DNA of 64,000 nucleotides, from assembly GCF_000719285.1 (NCBI RefSeq), contig NZ_JOFS01000033.1, positions 1-64,000 on the forward strand, in the 5' to 3' direction. The stretch is from Streptomyces bicolor (lineage in GTDB: Bacteria; Actinomycetota; Actinomycetes; Streptomycetales; Streptomycetaceae). A program made the position numbers and the translations under genes. Below the pieces are notes generated by a model. The model did no database searches and was not told the origin of the DNA. It saw only the letters and a program-made list of their open reading frames with translations. Positions 36,497-44,442 of the stretch are shown here, in pieces; position 1 is the first letter of the stretch; each line of letters begins with the position of its first letter.

Positions 36497-38236
36497 TCAG
36501 CTCAGGGCGGGCGCGGCGACCACCGCGAGGGTGCCGTTCAGGTAGGCGGCCCGGGAGGCGTGGCGCTGGATCTTGCCGCTGGATGTCTTGGGGATGGTGC
36601 CGGGCTGGACCAACACGACGTCACGGACCGAAAGGCCGTGGGCCTCGCCTATCCCGCTGCGGATGACGTCGATGATCTTCTCCGCCTCGGGCGCCGCTTC
36701 CGGGGCGATCTCGGCGACGACGACGGGCTGCTCACCGCCCGCTCCGCCGTTGCTTCCTTCCCCTTCGACGGCGAACGCGGCGGTGCAGCCGGGGCGCAGG
36801 GCCGGGTGGGCCATCTCGGCGGTCAGTTCCAGGTCCTGGGGGTAGTGGTTGCGGCCGTCGACGACGATGAGGTCCTTCAGGCGGCCGGTGACGAACAGCT
36901 CGCCGTCACGCAGGAATCCGAGGTCGCCGGTGCGCAGGAAGCGGCCGTCGTGGCCGGTCAGGGTGGCGCGGAAGGTCTCGCGGGTGGCGAGGGCGTTGCG
37001 CCAGTAGCCCTTGGCGACGCTCGGGCCGCGCACCCAGATCTCGCCGACCTCGCCGTCGGGCAGTTCCTCGCGCCGTTCGGGGTCGGCGATGACGACGGTG
37101 ACGTCCGGGCCGGGGCGACCGCAGCCGACGGCCGCCGCGTCGGAGTGGCCGGCGTGCGGGCCGGCTTCGGCGGCCTGGAGCAGCGTGGGCCGGGTGTGGA
37201 CCGTGCTGCCGGTGACCATCAAGGTGGCCTCGGCCAGGCCGTAGCAGGGGTAAAGGGCCTCGCGGCGGAAGCCGGCCGGGGCGAAGGTGTCGGCGAAGCG
37301 GCGCAGGGTGGCGGCGCGGATGGGTTCGGCGCCGTTGAAGGCGACCTGCCAGCTGCTGAGGTCGAGGTCGTCGAGGAGCCCGGGCGTGGCGTGCTTGAGG
37401 CAGAGTTCGTAGGCGAAGTTGGGGCCGCCGCTGGTGTGCGGGCGGTAGTGGCTGATCGCGGTCAGCCAGCGCTCGGGCCGCTGCAGGAAGTGCAGCGGGG
37501 AGAAGAGAGTGGCGGTCACGCCCAGATAGACGGTGTTGAGGACGGGGCCTATGAGCCCCATGTCGTGGTAGACGGGCAGCCAGCTGACGAACATCTCGTG
37601 GCCGTGCTCCGCGATGACGTCCGGCGTGTGGCCCATGCGCTCGGTGATGACCCGCTCGTTGTCGAGCAGGTTTCCGTGGGTGACCATCACACCGCGCGGC
37701 GCGGAGGTGGAGCCGGAGGTGTACTGGAGGAAGGCGACCGAGTCGGCGGTGAGGTCGGGTTCGCGCCAGGCGGCGGCCGCCTCATCCGGGATGTCCTCGG
37801 TGGCGACGCAGGTGATGTCGACGAGTTCGGGCAGTTGTTCCGCCATGCCGGACAGAGCCGAGATCACCTCGCGGCCGCCCAGGATCACCTTGACGTCGGC
37901 GTCGGCGATCAGGCGCTTCATCCTGGTCAGGGCGCGGTGGTTGTGCGCGCGGCCCTGCGGGGGCACGCCCGGTACGGCCACCACGCCGGCCGCCAGGCAG
38001 CCGAGGTAGCCGCAGATGAACTCCGGGCCGGGCGGGTACAGCAGCATGGCGCGGGCACCGGCGAGGCCGCGTTCCTGCAGCCAGGCGGCGACGGCCCGGG
38101 ACCGGTCGGCGAGACGGCCGTAGGAGATCTCCTGTGTCTCGCCGTCGATGTCGCCGGTGACGAGGTAGCGGTAGGCGGTTCGGTCGGGGTGGTGCGCAGC
38201 ATGCGTGGTCAGCAGATCGACCAAGGATCGAACCAT
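36497..38236 (-). CDS. Fatty acyl-AMP ligase (FAAL)
   Basis: The 579-residue ANL-superfamily protein has the AMP-binding motif LQYTSGSTSAPRGVMVTH, WLPVYHDMGLIG, the FNGAEPI motif, YGLAEATL and the C-terminal GRLKDLIVVDGRNHYPQDLE, then KTSSGKIQR with the catalytic Lys. The HDMGLIG and GRNHYPQD patterns are typical of FAALs, which make acyl-AMP and hand the acyl group to a carrier protein rather than CoA. ATG 38236 follows AGGTGAG and gives the family's normal length. It is the first gene of the minus-strand cluster; the acyl chain should go to the N-terminal ACP of the PKS. Confidence 0.92.
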   Translation of the reverse strand: MVRSLVDLLTTHAAHHPDRTAYRYLVTGDIDGETQEISYGRLADRSRAVAAWLQERGLAGARAMLLYPPGPEFICGYLGCLAAGVVAVPGVPPQGRAHNHRALTRMKRLIADADVKVILGGREVISALSGMAEQLPELVDITCVATEDIPDEAAAAWREPDLTADSVAFLQYTSGSTSAPRGVMVTHGNLLDNERVITERMGHTPDVIAEHGHEMFVSWLPVYHDMGLIGPVLNTVYLGVTATLFSPLHFLQRPERWLTAISHYRPHTSGGPNFAYELCLKHATPGLLDDLDLSSWQVAFNGAEPIRAATLRRFADTFAPAGFRREALYPCYGLAEATLMVTGSTVHTRPTLLQAAEAGPHAGHSDAAAVGCGRPGPDVTVVIADPERREELPDGEVGEIWVRGPSVAKGYWRNALATRETFRATLTGHDGRFLRTGDLGFLRDGELFVTGRLKDLIVVDGRNHYPQDLELTAEMAHPALRPGCTAAFAVEGEGSNGGAGGEQPVVVAEIAPEAAPEAEKIIDVIRSGIGEAHGLSVRDVVLVQPGTIPKTSSGKIQRHASRAAYLNGTLAVVAAPALS

Positions 38237-38766
38237 GTCGCGAGTCTCACCTGTCTGGATCGGTGGGCGAGGAACTGGAGTTCGAGGGGCGCGTCGGAGA
38301 GACGCGCGGACACCTCGGTCCGTCCGGCCCCCTTGCCGGACCTGACGTCTCGACGACCCGTCGAGAAGCCGTGGCGCCGACCGGCCGATCCAAGCGCTGC
38401 CGTACGGCTTGCTACCGGCGAGTAACACCATAGCAAGTCCGTTCGGTCCGACGGGCCGAACGGAAGTAAACCCTATGTGTCCGAAGGGTGGTTGACGAAA
38501 CAGGGGTCTCACACACGAACGCCATAACTCCCGATACCGGCGGACGGGCCCCCGGAGTCACTCAATCACCCCAACTTCCGCTTGCTGTACGGCAATTCAG
38601 ACAGTCGACGCAGAAGCGAGCAGAGTCCGGCACTTTCGAAGCGAAGTGTCGATCGACCGTGCGAGATCGGTCGATGACGGTGTGTACTGTGCTGCGAGCG
38701 CCTCGCCCCACGGCCTCGGCACAGCCCTGCCCGACCGCTCCCGAACCGACCCTGGGAACCGACTCG
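38237..38766. other. 530-bp divergent intergenic region between FAAL and cvnA
   Basis: No gene was found. The region holds a 9-bp-arm palindrome at 38438-38464, a TATGGT -10 candidate for the FAAL gene (minus strand, 38427-38432) and TACTGT (38685-38690) as a -10 candidate for cvnA. A second short inverted repeat (ATCGACC, GGTCGAT) lies near 38650-38675. It separates the PKS cluster from the conservon. Confidence 0.6.
38438..38464. promoter_or_regulatory. Palindrome upstream of FAAL-PKS operon
   Basis: TCCGTTCGG (38438-38446) and CCGAACGGA (38456-38464) are perfect complements with a 9-nt spacer. The site covers the -35 position of the TATGGT -10 on the minus strand, so it is placed as a repressor operator for the biosynthetic operon. 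No matching regulator can be assigned within the window. Confidence 0.5.
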
Positions 38767-40407
38767 ATGATCGAACTACCGGACCTGGCGACCGGCGGTC
38801 TCGCCGTCGGCATGCTGTCCGCGCTCGCCTTGGGCGGCGGGCTGCTGCGCGCACAGCGGCAACAGGCGCGGCAGCGGGCCGAGATCGCCGCGTTGCGACA
38901 GCAACTCCATGACGCGCTCCAGGCGTTGACGGCCGAGGTCGAGCATCTGGCGGCGCAACGGCTTCCGGCCGCCGCCCGGCAGTTGGCGCATCCGCACGTC
39001 GCCGTGCCGGGTCCGCTGCGTCCGCAGACCTCGGGGACAGCGCTGGGCCTCGCCCTGGAGAACGTCCTGTCCGGACTGCGCACCGAGCTCACCGCGCAGC
39101 GCACCCGCGTCGACGCGGCCGCACAGGCCGGCATGCGCGGGGCGACACGCGAGATCCAGGCGGCACTGTACCGGCTGCAGGACGCGTTGCGGGGGCTTCA
39201 ACAGCAGTACGACGACCCCGAGTTGGCGCAGACGCTGTTCCGGCTCGACCACGAGAACGAGCAGTCGCTGCGGCGCGCCCAGGTCACCGCGGTGGTGTGC
39301 GGAGCCTGGGTCGGGCTCGCCCGCGAGGAGTCGCATCTCGTGGACGCGGTGACCGGCGGCCAGGCCCGGCTCGCGGGCTACCACCGGGTCCGGGTCCACA
39401 ACCACCTGGCGGCGGGGACCGGGCTGGTGTCCCACGCCGTCGAGCCGGTCGCGATCATCGTCGCCGAACTCCTCGACAACGCCCTGCGGCATTCCGCGCC
39501 CGACACGGACGTCGTGGTCAACCTGGAGCACGTCCACCACGGCGCCTGTGTCACGATCGACGACGCGGGCCTCGGCATGACCCAGGACGAACGGGCCCGC
39601 GCCCAGCGGCTGGTGGCGGGTTCCGAGCCGATCCTCCTCACCGAGCTGGGCGATCCGCCGCGCATGGGGCTCGCCGCGATCGGGCAGCTGACCCGGCAGT
39701 TCGACCTGGGCGTGGACCTGTCGTCGCCGTCACCGTACGGCGGGGTGCGGGCGGTGCTGCGGGTCGACAGCCACCTGCTCAGCCGTATCGACCCGGTCGA
39801 GCGACCGCCCGCGGCCAGCGCGCCACGCTCCACACGCAAGGCCACCCGCGACGAAGCGTCCGTCAGCTCCGGGGACGAGGCATCCGCCGGCTCCGGGAGC
39901 GAAGCATCCGTCGGCCCGAAGGCGGGGAAGGCCGGCGCCGCACAGGCCGCGGAGACCGGCGCCGCGCACGACGGGGCGTCCGTCGGCTCCCGTGATGACG
40001 AGCCCGGCGGCGCCCGCGGTGACGAACCCATCCGCGCCCGTGGTGAGACGTCCGGCACCTCGCACGGATACGGCGCCGAGCACGATCCCGACGCCTCCGG
40101 CACCGCGTCCGGGCATCACGCTCCGCGCGAAGCCGGCGGACTGCCCCAGCGCCGGCGTCGCACTCGGGTGCCCCCGGCATCCGGTGACACGCCCGCACCT
40201 CGGCCCGACGTACGCAGCCCGGAGCGGGCCGCCGCCGCGCTGGGCGCGCTGCAGGCCGGGACGTCCGCCGCCCGGTCGTCGGCCGGCGAGCGCACCGGCG
40301 ACGCCGCCACGCCCGTACCGGAAGCCGTCCGGGCGACGCGGGAGCGGGGCGAGACCACCACCGACGACCTCGATCAGACCGACCATGAAGGGGGAACGGC
40401 TCGATGA
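38767..40407 (+). CDS. cvnA: Conservon sensor ATPase CvnA
   Basis: The 546-residue protein has one N-terminal membrane helix (about 6-25), a short coiled coil, a helical dimerisation region with FRLDHENEQSLRRAQ, and a histidine-kinase-like ATPase domain with N-box ELLDNALRHSAP and G-box IDDAGLGM. CvnA proteins are membrane-bound kinases that hold the CvnB-C-D complex. The last 200 residues are disordered, with DEAS/GS repeats. The ATG at 38767 places the TM segment at the N-terminus. The stop overlaps cvnB (ATGA). Confidence 0.9.
   Translation: MIELPDLATGGLAVGMLSALALGGGLLRAQRQQARQRAEIAALRQQLHDALQALTAEVEHLAAQRLPAAARQLAHPHVAVPGPLRPQTSGTALGLALENVLSGLRTELTAQRTRVDAAAQAGMRGATREIQAALYRLQDALRGLQQQYDDPELAQTLFRLDHENEQSLRRAQVTAVVCGAWVGLAREESHLVDAVTGGQARLAGYHRVRVHNHLAAGTGLVSHAVEPVAIIVAELLDNALRHSAPDTDVVVNLEHVHHGACVTIDDAGLGMTQDERARAQRLVAGSEPILLTELGDPPRMGLAAIGQLTRQFDLGVDLSSPSPYGGVRAVLRVDSHLLSRIDPVERPPAASAPRSTRKATRDEASVSSGDEASAGSGSEASVGPKAGKAGAAQAAETGAAHDGASVGSRDDEPGGARGDEPIRARGETSGTSHGYGAEHDPDASGTASGHHAPREAGGLPQRRRRTRVPPASGDTPAPRPDVRSPERAAAALGALQAGTSAARSSAGERTGDAATPVPEAVRATRERGETTTDDLDQTDHEGGTAR
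39851..39924 (+). repeat. In-gene repeats coding DEASxxSG units of CvnA
   Basis: About three imperfect 24-bp units encode DEASVSSG, DEASAGSG and SEASVG in the disordered tail of CvnA. Confidence 0.5.
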
Positions 40408-40826
40408 CCAGCCGCGATGCGGGAGACACGGCGTGGGTGCTCGAACCGATCCTGCAGGTACCGCACGTGGTGGCCGCCGTACTGCTCACCCGGGACGGGC
40501 TGGTGACCGGGTACACGGACGCGCTCACGCGGCCCTCGGCAGAGCGGGTGGCCGCGATCACGAGCACCGTGCAGGGGGCGTGCCGTACCGCGGCGGCCGC
40601 GTTCGCGGACCGGGAGCGGGCCGAGGTGCGGCAGGTGGTCATCGAGTCGGACCACGGCTATGTGCTGATCGTGCCGACGGACCACGGTACGTGCGTGGCC
40701 GCGTACGGGGACGAGGAGGTGCGCCTGGATCTGCTCGCGCACCGGGTGCACTCGCAGGTGGCCCGGCTGGGTGAGAAGGCGATGGCCGCCGCGCCCCGAG
40801 GTGCCGACGGCGGCGCGCCGGCATGA
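40404..40826 (+). CDS. cvnB: Roadblock/LC7 domain protein CvnB
   Basis: The 140-residue protein is a roadblock/LC7 fold with VVAAVLLTRDGLVTGYT at the N-terminus and YVLIVPTDHGTCVAAY in the central strands. In conservons CvnB is the MglB-like GTPase-regulating partner of CvnD. It overlaps both neighbours by 4 bp. Confidence 0.92.
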   Translation: MTSRDAGDTAWVLEPILQVPHVVAAVLLTRDGLVTGYTDALTRPSAERVAAITSTVQGACRTAAAAFADRERAEVRQVVIESDHGYVLIVPTDHGTCVAAYGDEEVRLDLLAHRVHSQVARLGEKAMAAAPRGADGGAPA

Positions 40827-41185
40827 CCGGCCGGCGTGGCGGCCGCCCGCTGGTCCCGGCGTATCTGTCGACCGGCGGCGTGGCCCGGCCCAGCCGACCC
40901 CACCTGGAGCGGCTGTCCGTGCTCATGGGCACCCGCACGCCGGCCCCGGCCGGTCTGCCCGCCGCCCAACTCGCCCTGCTGGACGCCCTGGACGAAGGTT
41001 CGCTGACGGTGGTGGAGGCCGCCGCACTGCTGCGGTTGCCGGTGTCCGCGGTGCGCGTGCTCGCGGCCGAGCTCATCGACCGGGAACTGGTTCAGTCCCG
41101 TCCCCCGATCCCGCCCGCCGGACGCTTCGACCCCGACCTGCTGAAGAGAGTGGCCGATGGCCTTCGCGCCCTCAAACACACCTAG
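40823..41185 (+). CDS. cvnC: DUF742 protein CvnC
   Basis: The 120-residue DUF742 protein has LVPAYLSTGG, then LALLDALDEGSLTVVEAAALLRLPVSAVRVLAAEL, a winged-HTH-like core, ending with LLKRVADGLRAL. It is the third component of the conservon complex. Its 3' end overlaps cvnD by 29 bp. Confidence 0.92.
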   Translation: MTGRRGGRPLVPAYLSTGGVARPSRPHLERLSVLMGTRTPAPAGLPAAQLALLDALDEGSLTVVEAAALLRLPVSAVRVLAAELIDRELVQSRPPIPPAGRFDPDLLKRVADGLRALKHT

Positions 41186-41786
41186 CGCTCCCCCGCGTCC
41201 CACCGAGGACATCCACCTCCCCGACACCGCCCGGGACCTGGTCAAGATCCTGGTCGCCGGCCCGTTCGGCGTGGGCAAGACGACCCTGATCGACTCCGTC
41301 TCCGAGATCCGGCCCCTGCACACCGAGGAGCCGCTCAGCGAGGCGTCCGCGGAGGTGGACGATCTCGCCGGGGTGCGGGACAAGACGACGACCACCGTCG
41401 CCGTCGACTTCGGCCGGATCAGCCTGCCCGGCGGGGTCGTGCTGTACCTGTTCGGCACTCCGGGGCAGGAGCGGTTCCGGGCACTGTGGGACGACATCGC
41501 GTACGGCGCGCTGGGGGCCCTGGTCCTGGTCGACAGCCGTCGGATCGACGCGTCGTTCGACGTGCTGGGGCTGGTGGAGGAGACGGGGCTGCCGTACGCC
41601 GTCGCGTTCAACGCGTTTCCCGACGCGCCCCGGCACCACACCGAGGAGCAGTTGCGCGCCGCGCTGGACCTGGAGGCGTGCACCCCGATGGTGACCTGCG
41701 ACGCGCGGGAGGCCGACTCGTCCGTCGACGCGCTGCTCGCGCTGGTCCAGCACCTGATCGACCGTCACGCTCCGGAGGGCCGGTGA
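41157..41786 (+). CDS. cvnD: Ras-like GTPase CvnD
   Basis: The 209-residue protein has P-loop GPFGVGKTT, a switch region with DKTTTTVAVDFG, LFGTPGQERFR (DxxGQ-like G3) and the family-typical NAFPDA in place of NKxD. It is the MglA-like switch of the conservon, active at the membrane with CvnA-C. Its stop overlaps the P450 gene start (GTGA). Confidence 0.93.
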   Translation: MAFAPSNTPSAPPRPTEDIHLPDTARDLVKILVAGPFGVGKTTLIDSVSEIRPLHTEEPLSEASAEVDDLAGVRDKTTTTVAVDFGRISLPGGVVLYLFGTPGQERFRALWDDIAYGALGALVLVDSRRIDASFDVLGLVEETGLPYAVAFNAFPDAPRHHTEEQLRAALDLEACTPMVTCDAREADSSVDALLALVQHLIDRHAPEGR

Positions 41787-43066
41787 CCCGGATGACCACC
41801 CACTCCCCCGACCGGCAGGCCTTCTCCCGCTCGGCGCCCGTGCGCCTGTGGGAGGACGGTTTCGCGCTGGATCCGTACCGCTACTACGACGCCCTGCGCG
41901 CCCAGGGCCCGGTCGGCTGGGCCGAGTTGGCGCCGGGCGTGCCGGCGTACGTCGTCACGGACCGGAGGGCGGCGCTGGATCTGCTGCACGACACGGAGAC
42001 GTTCTCGCACGACCCGCGGCCGTGGGAGTCCACGGTCGCCGACGACTCGCCGGTCCTCGGCATGATGCGCTGGCGGCCCAACACACTGTTCGCCGACGGT
42101 GCGGCCCATGTCCGGTACCGCACCTCGCTGATCGACACCTTCGACCGGATCGAGCCGCACGATCTGCGGGCACGGGTGCACTACGCGGTGCGGGTTCTGG
42201 TGGGCCGGATGGGTCCGAAGGGCGAGGCCGATCTGGTGGGCGAGTTCGCGCGGCCGCTGATGGCGCTGGTGTTCAACAACCTCTTCGGGCTGCCGGACAG
42301 CCAGAGCGACCGGCTCGACGGGGCGCTGGGCAAGATGATGGAGGGCGGCGCCGAAGCGGCCGAGGGCGAGGCCGAGTTCGGGGGTTACGTACTGGAGCTG
42401 ATCGCGGCCAAGGCCGAGCGGCGGGGCGACGACCTGCCCAGCCGGCTCCTGGACCACCCCGCGGGGCTCACCCCCGAGGAGGTCACCTGGCAGGTGTTCC
42501 TCACCCTCGGCGCCGGGCACGAGCCGACGGCCAACCTGGTGTCGAACGCGCTGTCCCGCATCCTCGGCAACCCGCTCTACTACTCCACGCTGACCAGCGG
42601 GGCCCGCCCCGTGATGGACGCGGTGGTGGAGGTCCTGCACCACGAGACGCCGCTCGCCAACTACGGCATCCACTACGCCCGCGGTCCGGTGTCCTTCCAC
42701 GGCACATGGATCAGGGCCGCGGTGCCCGTGGTCGTCTCCTACGGGGCGCTCGCGCGCGCCCACAGCCCGGAAGGCATGGGAGGTACTACACCCGTCGCCG
42801 AGCGGGAGTTCACCGGCGGCCGACACCCCAGGGACGCCTCCCACCTGTCCTGGTCGGCGGGCCCGCACGCCTGCCCGGTCCGGCAGCACACCCTGCTCAT
42901 CGCCACCGAGGCGATCGAGCGGCTCACCCAGTGGCTGCCCGACCTCGAGCCGGTCCTGCCACGCGCCCGCCTGACCTGGCGGCCCGGCCCCTTCCACCGC
43001 TCACTGACCTCCCTGCCCGTCCGGTTCAGCCCCAGCTCCCCCGACCAGCCAGGAGTTCCGTCGTGA
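41783..43066 (+). CDS. cvnE: Conservon cytochrome P450, CvnE-type
   Basis: The 427-residue P450 has an I-helix LTLGAGHEPTANLV, an ExxR-equivalent region, and the heme loop LSWSAGPHACPVRQ. In this loop Cys is kept, but the usual FGxGxHxCxG has Trp for Phe, Ser for the first Gly and Val for the last Gly, as is common in conservon P450s. It may have a regulatory or reduced redox role rather than ordinary hydroxylation. The GTG at 41783 overlaps the cvnD stop; an in-frame ATG follows at 41792. The stop overlaps the next P450 start. Confidence 0.88.
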   Translation: MTRMTTHSPDRQAFSRSAPVRLWEDGFALDPYRYYDALRAQGPVGWAELAPGVPAYVVTDRRAALDLLHDTETFSHDPRPWESTVADDSPVLGMMRWRPNTLFADGAAHVRYRTSLIDTFDRIEPHDLRARVHYAVRVLVGRMGPKGEADLVGEFARPLMALVFNNLFGLPDSQSDRLDGALGKMMEGGAEAAEGEAEFGGYVLELIAAKAERRGDDLPSRLLDHPAGLTPEEVTWQVFLTLGAGHEPTANLVSNALSRILGNPLYYSTLTSGARPVMDAVVEVLHHETPLANYGIHYARGPVSFHGTWIRAAVPVVVSYGALARAHSPEGMGGTTPVAEREFTGGRHPRDASHLSWSAGPHACPVRQHTLLIATEAIERLTQWLPDLEPVLPRARLTWRPGPFHRSLTSLPVRFSPSSPDQPGVPS

Positions 43067-44295
43067 CCGTGACCGACCGCACCGAACGCTTCGCCATCGA
43101 CCCGTTCGGCGCCGACATCGCCGGTGAGAGCGCGCGGCTGCGTGCCCTCGGCCCGATCGTGCCCGTGGAGCTGCCCGGCGGCATCCCCGCGTGGGCGCCC
43201 ACCGGTTACGACACCCTCAAGGAGCTCATCCTCGACCCGCAGGTCAGCAAGGATCCCCGGCGGCACTGGCGGCTGTGGCCCGAGATCGGCGAACACCCCT
43301 CCTGGGGGTGGATCCTGGGCTGGGTCGGCGTGGTCAACATGCTCTCGACGTACGGCGCCGACCACACCCGGCTGCGCAAGCTGGTCGCGCCGAGCTTCAC
43401 CCAGCGGCGTACGGAGCTGATGCGGCCGCGCGTGGAGGCGATCACCACGGAGTTGCTCGACGCCCTCGACGACAGCGGTGCGGTGGTCGATCTGAAGGCC
43501 GGGTTCGCCCATCCCCTGCCGATGCGGATGATCTGTGAACTGTTCGGTGTGCCCGATGAGTTGACGGAGGCGACCGGGACGCTCATCGCCGCCATCATGG
43601 ACACCTCCGACCCGAGTCCGGAGCACGCGGCGTTCGTGCAGCAGCAGATCGGTACGGTGCTGCCGGCGCTGATCGCGTACCGCAGCGAGCACCCCGGGGA
43701 CGATCTGACGACCGAGCTGATCCGGGTGCGTGACGAGGACGGGGACCGGCTCAGCGACGAGGAGTTGCTGTACACGCTGCTGCTGGTGATCGGCGCCGGT
43801 TTCGAGACGACCGTCAACCTCATCGGCAACGCGGTCGTGGCCCTGCTGACCCACCCCGGGCAACTGGCGGCCGTGCTCTCCGGTGAGATCGGCTGGGACT
43901 CGGTGATCGACGAGACGCTGCGGGTGCACCCGTCGATCGCGTCACTGCCCCTGCGGTTCGCCGTCAGCGACATCAAGGTCAGGGACGTGACCGTGCCGGC
44001 CGGGGACGCGATCATCACGACGTACGCCGCCGCCGGACTGGACCCCGCGCACTACGGGCCGGACGCGGACGGCTTCGACGCCTCACGCGGGGCCGACGAC
44101 CATCTGGCGTTCGGGATCGGGGTGCACCGGTGCGTCGGCGCCCCGCTGGCCCGCGTCGAGGCCCTGACGGCGTTGCCCGCCCTCTTCGACCGCTTCCCCG
44201 GCCTGGAGTTGGCCGTCGGGGCGGACGCGTTGCGTCAGGTGCCGTCGTTCATCGCGTTCGGCTGGCAGGAGATCCCCGTGCGTTTGCGGGCCTGA
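43063..44295 (+). CDS. Second cytochrome P450 of the conservon
   Basis: The 410-residue P450 has a normal I-helix LLVIGAGFETTVNLI, ExxR in DETLRVHPS, and a canonical heme loop LAFGIGVHRCVGAPLAR with the Cys thiolate ligand. It looks catalytically complete, unlike its neighbour. The GTGA overlap with cvnE shows it is the last gene of the six-gene conservon operon. Substrate unknown; a link with the divergent PKS cluster is possible but not shown. Confidence 0.9.
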   Translation: MTVTDRTERFAIDPFGADIAGESARLRALGPIVPVELPGGIPAWAPTGYDTLKELILDPQVSKDPRRHWRLWPEIGEHPSWGWILGWVGVVNMLSTYGADHTRLRKLVAPSFTQRRTELMRPRVEAITTELLDALDDSGAVVDLKAGFAHPLPMRMICELFGVPDELTEATGTLIAAIMDTSDPSPEHAAFVQQQIGTVLPALIAYRSEHPGDDLTTELIRVRDEDGDRLSDEELLYTLLLVIGAGFETTVNLIGNAVVALLTHPGQLAAVLSGEIGWDSVIDETLRVHPSIASLPLRFAVSDIKVRDVTVPAGDAIITTYAAAGLDPAHYGPDADGFDASRGADDHLAFGIGVHRCVGAPLARVEALTALPALFDRFPGLELAVGADALRQVPSFIAFGWQEIPVRLRA

Positions 44296-44313
44296 GGGCT
44301 TGCGGCGCGGAGA

Positions 44314-44340
44314 CGCGACCGGTCCCCCGTTCCGGTCGCG
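44314..44340 (+). terminator. Terminator of the conservon operon
   Basis: Arms CGCGACCGG (44314-44322) and CCGGTCGCG (44332-44340) with a 9-nt loop lie 19 bp after the last P450 stop. Confidence 0.65.
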
Positions 44341-44416
44341 TGCCTCCGCGGCAGGTCGAACTTACGTCTACGCGGGGGGATTGGGTATCGCGTCGATGCC
44401 CGCTGCGGGGCCCGCG

Positions 44417-44442
44417 GGACTCACCTGTGCACAGGTGAGTCC
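44417..44442. terminator. Perfect 26-bp palindrome over the PucR stop codon
   Basis: The half-site GGACTCACCTGTG is followed at once by its exact complement, with no loop. It includes the stop codon of the minus-strand PucR gene and encodes its last residues. It may serve as a terminator hairpin for that gene or as a protein-binding site. Confidence 0.5.

Noticed and set aside
38837..39924. Possible CRISPR-like or tandem repeat block in cvnA
   Set aside because: Only imperfect codon-level repeats for a disordered tail; no spacers of regular length.
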